NCBI GenBank assembly: GCA_009840545.1 | Contig: VXNM01000010.1 | Coordinates: forward strand, 654,627-718,626 | From: Gammaproteobacteria bacterium | Lineage (GTDB): Bacteria > Pseudomonadota > Gammaproteobacteria > Pseudomonadales > Azotimanducaceae | Length of the DNA: 64,000 bases | Direction: 5' to 3' | Part shown: in pieces, positions 25,465 to 33,929 of the stretch | How positions within the stretch are numbered: the first letter of the stretch is position 1 | Layout: the number at the start of each line of letters is the position of its first letter | The notes under the pieces: generated by a model | What the model was told of the DNA's origin: nothing | Databases searched by the model: none | Seen by the model: the letters and a program-made list of their open reading frames with translations, nothing else | Program-made: the position numbers and the translations under genes

Positions 25465-26894
25465 GCCTCGGACAAGGCTTCACGGCCGAGTTGACTGACA
25501 AGATCAAGTGTCTCTCGTACGTCTTCCCAGGTTGTCGTGTGGTTCAGGATGCACAGACGTAGTGAGAATACTCCCTTTAAAGACGTAGATGAAAAGAAAG
25601 TCAACTCGTCCCAGAACACACGTACCAGGACCTCTCTATTGACTTTCTCCAGACTAGCTTCATCGCATTCTTCAGACTCTGGGTTGACTCGAAAGCACAA
25701 GACTCCCAGCACTACAGGCGTCATCAATTCCAGTACGGAGCTGTCTCGCACATACTGCCCCGCTCGTCGCGCCAGGTCCAGTCCGTTCTGAACAGCCGAG
25801 CGAAATTTGGCCATCCCGAAGGTCTGCACAGACATCCAGATCTTGAGTGCGCGCGCTGCTCGGCTGAGTTGCTGACCCCGATCCGCAAAGTTAGGGTGGT
25901 TGGCACCCCACACAGTGTCCTGTAGAACATCATGATCGATGGCATAAACGTTTTCGAGATGCTGCCCATTTTTCAACATGAGTGCTCCAGCCTCATAGGG
26001 CTGAAAGAACCACTTGTGTGCGTCTAGCCCGACAGAGTCCGCGTCTTGGATCCCCTCGAGGAGTTTTTTTCCGTCTTCGGTCACCAAGGAAAATCCGCCG
26101 TAGGCGGCGTCCACATGTAACCACACATTCTCTGAAGAGCAGAAATCGCACAATTCTTGCAGCGGATCAATCGATCCTGTGCTGGAAGTGCCTGCATTGG
26201 CGCAGATGGCCATGGGATGCAGACCGCTTGTTCGGTCTTCTGCAATTTGTGCACGCAACAGATCCATGTCCAAACGAAAATCATTGTCAGTTGGGACTAA
26301 TCGGATGTGCTCACGTCGAACTCCGGCGATCAGTGCAGCCTTTTTCATTGCACTGTGGCTTTGGTCGCTCATATAGACAGTAGGTCGGATTGGATGTCCA
26401 GACGCCTCCCGTGCAGCAACCAGTGCTTCGACACTGCCTGTTGAACCTCCGCTTGTCAACAGACCGCCGGCGGTCTCCGGATAACCAATCCAGTCACGAA
26501 TCCAGTCGACGACTACGAGTTCCAGTTGGCTCGTTCCACTCGACACGAGCCATGTGCACGAATTGATGTTAAAGCCTGAGGCGAGGAAGTCTGCGAGTAT
26601 CCCCGGCCAGGTTGGAGAGGAAGGTACAAATCCGAAAAATCTGGGGTGATCAAGACGAGCCGCGTTCGGTAGTACGTCATTGAGAACCAGCTCTAAGACC
26701 GATTCCGCGGGCTGCCCGTTCTCAGGTGGTGGACCGCCGAGGCGTTCTTCGAGCACTTGGCGAAACTCTCCGTCCCAAGCGTTCTCGCCATCTAGTCCGG
26801 AAATTCGCTCAATTAGAGCGTCGGTAGCTCTCGAAGCCAATTGCCGCATCTCTTGCGGCGACATTTCCAGACCGCCTTGTTTGTCGTCCTGCAT
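25461..26894 (-). CDS. Group II PLP-dependent amino acid decarboxylase
   Basis: About 477 residues from the ATG at 26894; a TTG at 26909 and ATG at 26864 are alternatives. PLP Lys294 lies in SVGLDAHKWFFQPYEAG; H180 (MSDQSHSAMKKAA) should stack on the cofactor and D262 (WLHVDAAYGG) bind the pyridine nitrogen; LLTSGGSTGSVEALVAAR binds the phosphate. This is the layout of aromatic-L-amino-acid/tyrosine/glutamate-type decarboxylases. Substrate cannot be assigned by eye. Overlap with the hydrolase gene suggests the two act in one pathway, for example making and then modifying an amine or amide. Confidence 0.9.
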   Translation of the reverse strand: MQDDKQGGLEMSPQEMRQLASRATDALIERISGLDGENAWDGEFRQVLEERLGGPPPENGQPAESVLELVLNDVLPNAARLDHPRFFGFVPSSPTWPGILADFLASGFNINSCTWLVSSGTSQLELVVVDWIRDWIGYPETAGGLLTSGGSTGSVEALVAAREASGHPIRPTVYMSDQSHSAMKKAALIAGVRREHIRLVPTDNDFRLDMDLLRAQIAEDRTSGLHPMAICANAGTSSTGSIDPLQELCDFCSSENVWLHVDAAYGGFSLVTEDGKKLLEGIQDADSVGLDAHKWFFQPYEAGALMLKNGQHLENVYAIDHDVLQDTVWGANHPNFADRGQQLSRAARALKIWMSVQTFGMAKFRSAVQNGLDLARRAGQYVRDSSVLELMTPVVLGVLCFRVNPESEECDEASLEKVNREVLVRVFWDELTFFSSTSLKGVFSLRLCILNHTTTWEDVRETLDLVSQLGREALSEA

Positions 26895-27128
26895 CTGCCC
26901 TATGCCCAACCCTAGTCCACTTGTCTATCGTACGCACATTGCAGGTCACAATGTACCAAGTCGCCGCTCCTGAGAGAAATCTGTCTATGGTGCCACTGCA
27001 TTCGTTTCGGTCTTCCAGAGTCTTGCCGACCCCCAGTCTAAAGAATTGTAGACCCAATAACGCGCAGGTGTGCACTTGGCACTGACATTGCTACTGCTTT
27101 GTAGATGCTGCTGCTACCGTGCCTAATA

Positions 27129-28328
27129 TCAGTATTCGATTTCGCTTTTGTCAGGCGTCTCGCCTGGCAATCGATACACCGAATTCGAGTCGGGTTGTGC
27201 TAGTCCTAACGGTCTTGGAGCTTCGATAAAGTAGGGGATCCGACCCAAAGTCTTGAGGAATGCCTCAAGCGATTCAATCTCCTCATCAGACAAGTCGAGC
27301 GGCTTAATTAGTGGCGACAAAGGTGGAGAACGCTCCCTTACTCTGCTGTTGAAGGTCACACCATGGTTGTACATGTTTAGTACACCGGTGAAGTTTGTGA
27401 AGAGACCGTTATGCATCCAAGGACCCGTGAATTCCAAGTCGCGGAGGCTTGGAGTTCGGAATTTCGAGATGTCCTCTTCCTCACCTGTCGCCTCGTATCG
27501 ACCTCGATCTTCAAACCTTCTTCCGTAATAGCTCAAACCGGTGTGGTGGAACTCTCCGTCCGAGAAAAGAGGACCGTGGTGGCAATTCATGCACCGTGCC
27601 TTCGTGCGAAAAAGATGTAAGCCCTCAATTTCCTGATCGGTCAGCCTTTGGAGATCACCGTTTACAAAATGATCGAAGTCACTGGGGCTCGAGCGAATTG
27701 ATCGTACGAATGACGCGATTGCGATCGCTATTCTCTCTTCGTTAATGGTTTTGTCGTCAAACGCTTCTTCGAACTTGACTTGATACTCAGGAATGTCACG
27801 GATACGCTGCAACACATCATCGATGTCAGCGTCCATTTCTATCTCGCTTTGGAGAGGGATCAAGATCAGATCGAGCAATCCGTTGGCGCGCCCATCCCAG
27901 AATAATTCATCAAAACGGGCTGCGTTAAGTAGAGTCATTGCATTACGTTTGCCTCTGACTCGATCGTGACCGAAGGAAACACGCCGACCGTCTCCCCAGC
28001 CGAGATTGGGATCGTGGCAACTGCCGCAGGCGATTTGCTGCGAACTCGAGAGGCGAGGGTCAAAGAAGAGAAACTTGCCCAATTCCTCAGTTTGTTGTGT
28101 ATGCCATTCAACTTCTGGCAATGATGGCAGCAGACCAATCTCATTTGCATCAACCGATTCATCGACTTCGAAGGGAGGCCACTCGGCAATCGGTTGACGG
28201 TACTTGGAAATCAGTTCTTTGTCGGCCACGGCGAAGTGACTTATCCCGATAAGCAAGCCAACAATTACGATTAGACCGCTAATTCGGCGACGAGCCGGGG
28301 AACATCTCCAGAACCTTCGATTATTCAT
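27129..28328 (-). CDS. Di-heme cytochrome c peroxidase / MauG family protein, periplasmic
   Basis: 399 residues when started at ATG 28328, which gives a signal peptide (RRRISGLIVIVGLLIGISHFAVA). Two c-type heme sites: C101-GS-C104-H105 and C246-MN-C249-H250. Typical CCP/MauG segments: LGKFLFFDPRLSSSQQIACGSCH, RNAMTLLNAARFDELFWDGRA, and GPWMHNGLFTNFTGVLNMYNHG near the C-terminus. An extra N-terminal stretch is open upstream but lacks family similarity. It reduces peroxide with electrons from cytochrome c or carries out a MauG-like oxidation. No dedicated electron donor gene is adjacent. Confidence 0.92.
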   Translation of the reverse strand: MNNRRFWRCSPARRRISGLIVIVGLLIGISHFAVADKELISKYRQPIAEWPPFEVDESVDANEIGLLPSLPEVEWHTQQTEELGKFLFFDPRLSSSQQIACGSCHDPNLGWGDGRRVSFGHDRVRGKRNAMTLLNAARFDELFWDGRANGLLDLILIPLQSEIEMDADIDDVLQRIRDIPEYQVKFEEAFDDKTINEERIAIAIASFVRSIRSSPSDFDHFVNGDLQRLTDQEIEGLHLFRTKARCMNCHHGPLFSDGEFHHTGLSYYGRRFEDRGRYEATGEEEDISKFRTPSLRDLEFTGPWMHNGLFTNFTGVLNMYNHGVTFNSRVRERSPPLSPLIKPLDLSDEEIESLEAFLKTLGRIPYFIEAPRPLGLAQPDSNSVYRLPGETPDKSEIEY

Positions 28329-28650
28329 TGTGGAACACAAACTAGGTTGATCATTGCGAGACGTGGTTCTTCGATTCATGAACCAATCTCTCGGTCTTGA
28401 AGCCTTCGAGGATAATCCGCTGAGGTGTCTAGGCAAAAGGCATCAGTCCGCTCGGACAAAGAACCCCCCCAGTTTCTGAACACATTCCCAACCTCTGGGA
28501 CCCGTAGAACAAGAAGCAGCTGAAGATTCGTTCCAATTCTTGAAAGCCGGAGCGCTTGACCCTTGCACCGTTCTTTTCGGTGTGTCTCTAGGCATAGTGC
28601 ATTCTACGGTCTGGAATGTTCTCTTTAGGCTGTGTCTTTCGCCAAGCCTT
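28329..28650. other. Intergenic stretch between peroxidase gene and dead toxin gene
   Basis: About 320 bp. It should hold the promoter of the peroxidase gene (minus) and of the HigBA locus (plus); no operator palindrome is obvious. The toxin's frame stays open leftward to 28540 but the extension does not look like toxin sequence. Confidence 0.4.
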
Positions 28651-29004
28651 GAAAATTGTATAGCGGATCAGCTATATTACAGACATGAATTGAACAGTCG
28701 AGACACTTTCCACGGTCGATTCCGAAATAGCAAACTACCTTCTGCGCTACGTGCCAAGTTGCTAAGGCTTCTTAAGACGGTGCAAAACGATGGGCTTGAG
28801 AGTATTCCAGTACCACATGTCAAGCATCTTGAAGGTAAGCTCTGAGAGCCGCGAGTCCGATCCAAAGGTGTAATCGCTCGTGGAATCTAAGTTACTGCAT
28901 CAGAACGACGGGTAGTGTTGCAGGTTTTCATAAAGAAATCGCGCAAGACACCACGACAAGCATTCGCGACCGCCAGTAGACGAATGGATCAGGTGAAGGC
29001 ATGA
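28651..29004 (+). pseudogene. higB: HigB/RelE-like toxin, inactivated by two in-frame stop codons
   Basis: In one uninterrupted frame the translation reads as a phage Gp49-like/HigB toxin: LPSALRAKLLRLLKTVQ, PVPHVKHLEGKL, then TGA (28843-28845) where LWE is expected, then RVRSKGVIARGI, TAA (28888-28890) where Tyr is usual, then VVVLQVFIKKSRKTPRQAF and RRMDQVKA, ending TGA at 29002-29004. That final stop overlaps the antitoxin ATG as ATGA, the native gene junction. So two single-base nonsense changes (Trp to TGA, Tyr to TAA) kill the toxin while the frame has no indels. The N-terminal start codon is not identifiable. Confidence 0.85.
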
Positions 29005-29285
29005 CGACGTTAAAAGACTTGAAAGGACAATTGATGAGGGATCCCGAGTTTCGAAGGGAGTATGAACGGGCCGACGAGGAGTTTACGCTAATCGAGGCAT
29101 TGATTCGTGCTCGAACTGCTGCGAATCTGACACAGACAGAACTAGCAGAACGTCTCGGCACTTCCCAGTCTGCTGTCGCACGAATGGAAGGAGGCGGCGT
29201 GTCACCGTCAGTGGCAACGCTTCGGCGATACGCGAAAGCTACCGGAACGCGGTTGAAGATTGAATTTGTGCCTGTGGAAAGCTAG
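29001..29285 (+). CDS. higA: HigA-type antitoxin, XRE helix-turn-helix
   Basis: 94 residues, intact. The N-terminal MTTLKDLKGQLMRDPEFRREYE is the usual HigA beginning (toxin-neutralising), followed by an XRE HTH: LIRARTAANLTQTELAERLGTSQSAVARMEGGGVSPSVATLRRYAKATG. The C-terminus RLKIEFVPV is typical. It begins inside the last codon of the dead higB (ATGA). As an autorepressor it would normally control the operon. With no functional partner it may survive as a regulator or as an anti-toxin against related toxins. Confidence 0.93.
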   Translation: MTTLKDLKGQLMRDPEFRREYERADEEFTLIEALIRARTAANLTQTELAERLGTSQSAVARMEGGGVSPSVATLRRYAKATGTRLKIEFVPVES

Positions 29286-29363
29286 ATTTTCTGAGTGCGA
29301 CGAAGCACAGACCGTTCCTAACGGCCATCTTTCCCGCAACTGCCAGAGAACTCTAGAGGAAGA

Positions 29364-30179
29364 CTACTCTTCCTCCGGAGGATCAGTCGTATATGCGTCC
29401 TTGCGAAACTCCCACTCACGCACAATCTCAAGCAAGTCTGTATCTGATGCTATTGATGCGGGAAAAGGCGCAAAAGGAGCGGCGAGTTTCACAATCTCGA
29501 CCGCTGCCTTATCTAAGACTTCGTGACCGGAGGATTTCAAGACGCGAGTCTCCACAAGCGACCCATCGGGGGCTATTGAGACATAGAGGCTTAATTTGCC
29601 GTAGAGTTTCTGCTCGACCGCTTCACTGGGATAGTTGAGCTGTCCCACCCGGCGCACTTTCCTCAACCATGAGCGAAGATAAAACGTTTCCTCGATGGAA
29701 GAGGTCCCTTCGCCCGCCAGTCGGCGAATGCGTTTCTCGTTTTCCTCTTCAGCTTCGGCTGCCGCCATGTCAGCGATGGATCGCACAATGTCCTCTGTCG
29801 ATAGTTGCTCGATAGGACTTGCTGGCTCAGACTCTGCTGGTTCTGCTATTGCCAGGCTCTCACTGGCTAGATTGTCAGTAGGAACGGGCATTACGGGGAC
29901 GAAGAATTGATTGAAGTCCCAATTGATAAGTGTCTCTTCCTCATCCAAAGTCAAGTCCTGAACAGGTTCTTCGATGGGAATTGTCGTGAGAGACTCGTCG
30001 ATGATCTCCTCATCGATGGTGGGTGGAGCAACCGGTTTGACCAGTCGCATGTTGAGGACGATCGGATCTCTCGGAATGGCTGCGAAGTCGACCTGTACAA
30101 AACCAAGGATTGCCGCATGTAGTGCTAGGGAAACGCCAAGTGCAATCCACAAAGGACGATTGTTAGTTAGTGTTTCCAT
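29364..30179 (-). CDS. tonB: TonB family energy transducer
   Basis: A 271-residue protein with an N-terminal cytoplasmic stub and signal-anchor (PLWIALGVSLALHAAILGFVQV; the His in ALHAA fits TonB), an acidic, Pro-containing periplasmic linker with a Glu-rich helical part, and a C-terminal TonB domain (about 180-265): RVGQLNYPSEAVEQKLYGKLSLYVSIAPDGSLVETRVLKSSGHEVLDKAAVEIVKLAAPFAPFP. It transmits proton-motive force from ExbBD to outer membrane receptors. In Pseudomonas the gshB-tonB pair sits directly beside algH; here about 10 kb separates them. Confidence 0.93.
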   Translation of the reverse strand: METLTNNRPLWIALGVSLALHAAILGFVQVDFAAIPRDPIVLNMRLVKPVAPPTIDEEIIDESLTTIPIEEPVQDLTLDEEETLINWDFNQFFVPVMPVPTDNLASESLAIAEPAESEPASPIEQLSTEDIVRSIADMAAAEAEEENEKRIRRLAGEGTSSIEETFYLRSWLRKVRRVGQLNYPSEAVEQKLYGKLSLYVSIAPDGSLVETRVLKSSGHEVLDKAAVEIVKLAAPFAPFPASIASDTDLLEIVREWEFRKDAYTTDPPEEE

Positions 30180-30410
30180 CTAAACTCAGGCACTCCGTTG
30201 CTTTGAGTTCGTTTTCACCAAGAGTAGGTGGTGGTCAGAAGCGAACCAGTCTCTGGTATCGCAGCTCTGTCCAAGAGATCGATGTCTACGATCCGAATCT
30301 GCATCCAAAGTATTCGGCTATTGTAAGACGGAATCACACTGAAGGTGGACTGGTAGTTACATGGTTTGAGCCTTAGACAAGACCGGACTGGTTAGATTCT
30401 GTATACAGCT

Positions 30411-31388
30411 CTAGAGTCGATTGCTAATCGCGTCCATTAACGTCCCGGCGATGTCCAAATCGTGCTCTCGGTCGATCTCGCGAATGCAAGTGGGGCAAGT
30501 CACATTGATTTCGGTGAGGTAATCTCCGATTACATCGATCCCAACAAACAGCAAGCCTCTTTCCACAAGAACCGGTGCTAATTCCTCTGCGATGAATCTC
30601 TCTCGCTCAGTTAGAGCTCTCACTTCTCCTCGTGCTCCCGCAGCTAAGTTACCGCGGGTCTCACCACGCATCGGAATGCGTGCAAGCGAGTAGGGTATTG
30701 CCTCTCCGTCGACGATCAAAATTCGCTTGTCTCCCTGATCAATTTCCGGCACAAACTTCTGCGCCATGATGGGGCTAGACTCGTTGTCGGTAAGTGTTTC
30801 GATGACTACATTGAGGTTGGGGTCGTTTTCGCGCATTCGAAAGATGCTGGTTCCGCCCATACCGTCCAATTTCTTATAGACCACATCTCGGTGCTCAGAG
30901 TGAAATTCTCGCAAGACTTCAGCGCGTTGCGAGACCGTCATGGCAGGGGCGAGCTCTGAGAATTCGGTGGTGTAAAACTTCTCGTTGCAATCTCTGAGAC
31001 TCTGTGGATCGTTGACAACAAGAACGCCATCGCGCTGCGCATGGTTCAGCATGTATGTGGCGTAGATGTAGTTCATGTCGAATGGTGGATCCTTTCGCAT
31101 AAACATCGCTTCAAAGGACGAAAGTTTGGAGAATTCCTCCGTGGACACTTGGAACCAAGGTTCTCCTTCCCCCAGAGAATCAGGATCTCTTGTCTCAGCA
31201 AACACTGAGTTGATTGTTACTCCTTGTGCGAAAGCGGACGCACTTCCGTCCATCCAACAAAGATCTTTCAGACGAATGGACTGAATCTCCCATCCACGTC
31301 TCTGAGCAGCACACATCATGGCAATCGAGGAGTCCTTCTTGACGTTGAGTGTCTCGAGAGGATCGACTACAAAGGCGACTTTAGGCAT
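30411..31388 (-). CDS. gshB: Glutathione synthetase
   Basis: A 325-residue ATP-grasp enzyme joining gamma-glutamylcysteine and glycine. Segments: VAFVVDPLETLNVKKDSSIAMM at the N-terminus, FMRKDPPFDMNYIYATYML, VVNDPQSLRDCNEKFY, the ATP-grasp loop KKLDGMGGTSIFRM, AQKFVPEIDQGDKRILIVDGEA, and GIDVIGDYLTEINVTCPTCIREID. The usual Ser in NVTSPT is Cys here. Upstream of tonB by 231 nt. Confidence 0.95.
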   Translation of the reverse strand: MPKVAFVVDPLETLNVKKDSSIAMMCAAQRRGWEIQSIRLKDLCWMDGSASAFAQGVTINSVFAETRDPDSLGEGEPWFQVSTEEFSKLSSFEAMFMRKDPPFDMNYIYATYMLNHAQRDGVLVVNDPQSLRDCNEKFYTTEFSELAPAMTVSQRAEVLREFHSEHRDVVYKKLDGMGGTSIFRMRENDPNLNVVIETLTDNESSPIMAQKFVPEIDQGDKRILIVDGEAIPYSLARIPMRGETRGNLAAGARGEVRALTERERFIAEELAPVLVERGLLFVGIDVIGDYLTEINVTCPTCIREIDREHDLDIAGTLMDAISNRL

Positions 31389-31453
31389 TGGGCGATTATA
31401 GAAACGGTATCTCTACAATGAGTTGACGTTGAGAGTTCCCGTTGGATTTGGTA

Positions 31454-32914
31454 ATGAAACAGGTTGCCGGAGTGAGAATCACTGCATTTTGCGCAGTTCT
31501 AACCGTCTTGCTCATTGGATCGTACAAGAACGCTCTGGCAGATGAAGAGCCGAGAGGAAATGACGATCCGACCGAATTCAATAACGAGTGCGTTATTACT
31601 CCAGGTTCCGGCAAAGAAACCATTCTCATAGGCAATGTTGTCCGCACCACTGATGGAGCGCGGCACATGGAGTTGCTTTTGTCGGATGGGCTCATTAGCG
31701 GAATGAGTATCGACACGGTACTTCGAGATTCAAACCCCGATGCTACTGTCATAGATTGTGGGGACGCTTTTATCTCGCCAGGACTTGTCAATCCCCATGA
31801 ACATCTAGCGCATAGTGGAGGAATTCCAGATCCCAAGACTGAGCCGATCTATGAACACCGCGACGAGTGGCGAGGAGTGTTTGGCGACAAGTACGCACTC
31901 GCATTCGAGCATGTCGAAGGGGTCGCTAGGGATATTTGGGTCGAACTGAGGCACCTGCTCTCGGGAACGACCACCTTGGGGGCATCGGGTGGTGTTGCCG
32001 GGCTTGTCAAGAATGCGACCACAGTTACGACGTCGGACGGATATCTCATCGACTTCGAGATTTTCCCGTATGGTTGGGAATCCAAGTTTCACGAGATGGA
32101 CTGTCCTGCGGAAATTGAAGACCCAACTCCCAGATTTTCCGAATCGGAGGAGTTACTCGACCAACCCTATGTAGCTCACGTTGCGGAGGGGACAAACTGC
32201 GCCGCGACGTTGGAAGGGCAGGCGTTTCTCGACTTTGTCGAAGCCAATCCGGGACGCCGGTACGCTCTATTGCATGGCGTCGGGCTGGATCAGGAGAGCA
32301 TTGACAGGCTTGCGGGTCTAGACGTCTCTTTGGTTTGGTCTCCGCGTTCCAATGTATCCCTCTATGACGAAACTGCCAAGGTACTGGACGTCATGGAATC
32401 GGGTGCGCTTGTCGCACTAGGGACTGATTGGTCCTATTCGGGTTCTTACAACATGCTGGAAGAGATTCGGTGTGCTGATCGAGTGGACAACATCAGGTGG
32501 GGTGACCAGCTCTCAGGTGAAGACTATTGGGAAATGTCTACCTCTACGGCTGCATACTCATTGGGGTTGGAAGATGAAATCGGCCAGGTAAATCTCGCAA
32601 TGGCGGCCGATCTTGTGATAGTGCAGAATCGAACTGGTGATTTCTTCGAAGATTTGATGGACTCGGAGGTATCGAATGTGATTGCAACGATCATCGATGG
32701 ATCGATACGAAGCGGAAACAGTGAGTTTTTTGATACGAATCAGCTTCCCGATCAGTGTCAGAACTTCATTGACGATCATTTTCTGTGCGTAGACTGGTCG
32801 CGCTACGAAGAAGCTGAACTCACGATGGAGAAAGTAATCGAGGAGAATCGAAGCTTCGAGAAAGCGGTGCCTCTATTTGAGCCTCGATTCCAAGCACCTT
32901 GCTTGGAAGACTAG
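31454..32914 (+). CDS. Exported amidohydrolase (imidazolonepropionase-like / chlorohydrolase group)
   Basis: About 486 residues from ATG 31454; TTG codons upstream at 31442 and 31448 are less likely. Signal peptide: VRITAFCAVLTVLLIGSYKNALA. Metal ligands of the amidohydrolase barrel: H115-E-H117 (GLVNPHEHLAH), a His in YVAHVAEGTN, LLHGVGL and the Asp in LVALGTDWSYSGSYN. An N-terminal composite beta domain (ETILIGNVVRTTDG) and C-terminal return (AMAADLVIVQNRTGD) enclose the barrel, as in ATZ/TRZ-type enzymes. Substrate unknown; periplasmic location suggests hydrolysis of an imported compound or peptide-like amide. Confidence 0.88.
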   Translation: MKQVAGVRITAFCAVLTVLLIGSYKNALADEEPRGNDDPTEFNNECVITPGSGKETILIGNVVRTTDGARHMELLLSDGLISGMSIDTVLRDSNPDATVIDCGDAFISPGLVNPHEHLAHSGGIPDPKTEPIYEHRDEWRGVFGDKYALAFEHVEGVARDIWVELRHLLSGTTTLGASGGVAGLVKNATTVTTSDGYLIDFEIFPYGWESKFHEMDCPAEIEDPTPRFSESEELLDQPYVAHVAEGTNCAATLEGQAFLDFVEANPGRRYALLHGVGLDQESIDRLAGLDVSLVWSPRSNVSLYDETAKVLDVMESGALVALGTDWSYSGSYNMLEEIRCADRVDNIRWGDQLSGEDYWEMSTSTAAYSLGLEDEIGQVNLAMAADLVIVQNRTGDFFEDLMDSEVSNVIATIIDGSIRSGNSEFFDTNQLPDQCQNFIDDHFLCVDWSRYEEAELTMEKVIEENRSFEKAVPLFEPRFQAPCLED

Positions 32915-32991
32915 ATTCTCGATCGAGGAAAATCGGAACGGTTCGCATTAGGTACTGGAGCTCTCTTTAACGGGAAGAATGGACACTCCAC

Positions 32992-33026
32992 AAAAAAAGT
33001 CATGGCCAGAAGACTCTGGCCATGAC
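32992..33026 (-). terminator. Rho-independent terminator of the His-rich exported protein gene
   Basis: Perfect 11-bp stem: GTCATGGCCAG (32999-33009) and CTGGCCATGAC (33016-33026) with a six-base loop, followed on the minus strand by seven T (32992-32998). It lies 47 nt after the stop of the gene at 33073-33645. Confidence 0.92.
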
Positions 33027-33072
33027 CTTGATCACACTTTGTAGGTGCGAGATCGATTTAATTGTGCTCGCC

Positions 33073-33645
33073 TCAAGATCCCTTTTCACGTTTTCGGTGC
33101 TCGCCCTTTGATTCACCACCACTATCATGCTCGCCATCGCTTGCATGTTCGCCTTCACCGTGTCCGCCGACGTGCTCACCCAATCCACTACCACCGACTT
33201 CGGGATGCGCTCCCCAAGTTTTGAATTTCTGCCCCGTAGCTTCAAGCATGACATCCATCTTCTCATTCGGCTCAAGATCCTTGGGGGTTGTCGGACCCAG
33301 TTCCACACCGTTCGAGAGATGTACTTCCACACGCACTTTGCTCAGTGTGTTCTGGGTTGTATTAGATACACTGCCCATAAACGCTTCTTTTTCCGGTACA
33401 TATTTCAAGACTAACTGGGCACCTCTTCTGACTTCGTCATAGGTTTCGTCGTGCATGTATTGAGTACCCGACTCCTCTCCGTTGTCTCCGCCAGCTCTGT
33501 CTAGCTTAGATTTTTGCATCTTGACTTTTTGAGCCTTTTCTTCTTTCAGGTCAGTCTGCTCGTCGGCGAAGACAGTGTTTGAGCCATATACAAGCATGAG
33601 CAATGCGGCAACTGCACAAGCAATCGTGGAAGGCTTATTTCTCAT
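33073..33645 (-). CDS. Exported hypothetical protein with His/Gly/Glu-rich tail
   Basis: A 190-residue protein with a clear signal peptide (STIACAVAALLMLVYGSNTVFA). The middle (85-140: FMGSVSNTTQNTLSKVRVEVHLSNGVELGP...LEPNEKMDV) looks like an FxLYD-type beta-sandwich strand set. The last about 40 residues are a low-complexity tail of Gly, His, Glu, Ser repeats (EHVGGHGEGEHASDGEHDSGG), which could bind metal. It has its own terminator and is divergent from the DUF2779 gene. Function not known. Confidence 0.8.
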   Translation of the reverse strand: MRNKPSTIACAVAALLMLVYGSNTVFADEQTDLKEEKAQKVKMQKSKLDRAGGDNGEESGTQYMHDETYDEVRRGAQLVLKYVPEKEAFMGSVSNTTQNTLSKVRVEVHLSNGVELGPTTPKDLEPNEKMDVMLEATGQKFKTWGAHPEVGGSGLGEHVGGHGEGEHASDGEHDSGGESKGEHRKREKGS

Positions 33646-33689
33646 GTGGTGTTCCTCTCTGGTAATGTAGTTCTCTTCTCTGAAAAAAT

Positions 33690-33767
33690 AATCCTAACGC
33701 TTGAACCAATATTCCAAGTGACCCACTTGTCGGTTGAGCATTGGTCCGCCTAGGCTGCGTTAGGATT
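33690..33767. other. Nested inverted repeats between divergent genes (attC-like ends)
   Basis: Outer perfect 11-bp arms AATCCTAACGC (33690-33700) and GCGTTAGGATT (33757-33767); inner CAAGTG (33715-33720)/CACTTG (33724-33729) with a three-base loop; a CCAAT (33706-33710)/ATTGG (33740-33744) pair lies between. The whole 78-bp element can fold as one long hairpin. The CCTAAC/GTTAGG ends resemble integron attC core sites, but no integrase or cassette array is visible, so an RNA or operator role is equally possible. Confidence 0.55.
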
Positions 33768-33929
33768 GACCAATTAGACAGAGGCCCGGACGAAAGTTTC
33801 CGGGAATTTTGTTCATACGGCTCGATGCGACACATGCTGTCGCTACTGTTGATGTCGTGACACAGATACAGACTGGTACTGATTCTGTCCCCCAAAGGGC
33901 GGCGCAAGCAGAACGGAATTAAGGACTCA

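Noticed and set aside
33690-33767. A full integron cassette array
   Set aside because: Only one attC-like site is seen, no integrase gene and no series of oriented cassettes.
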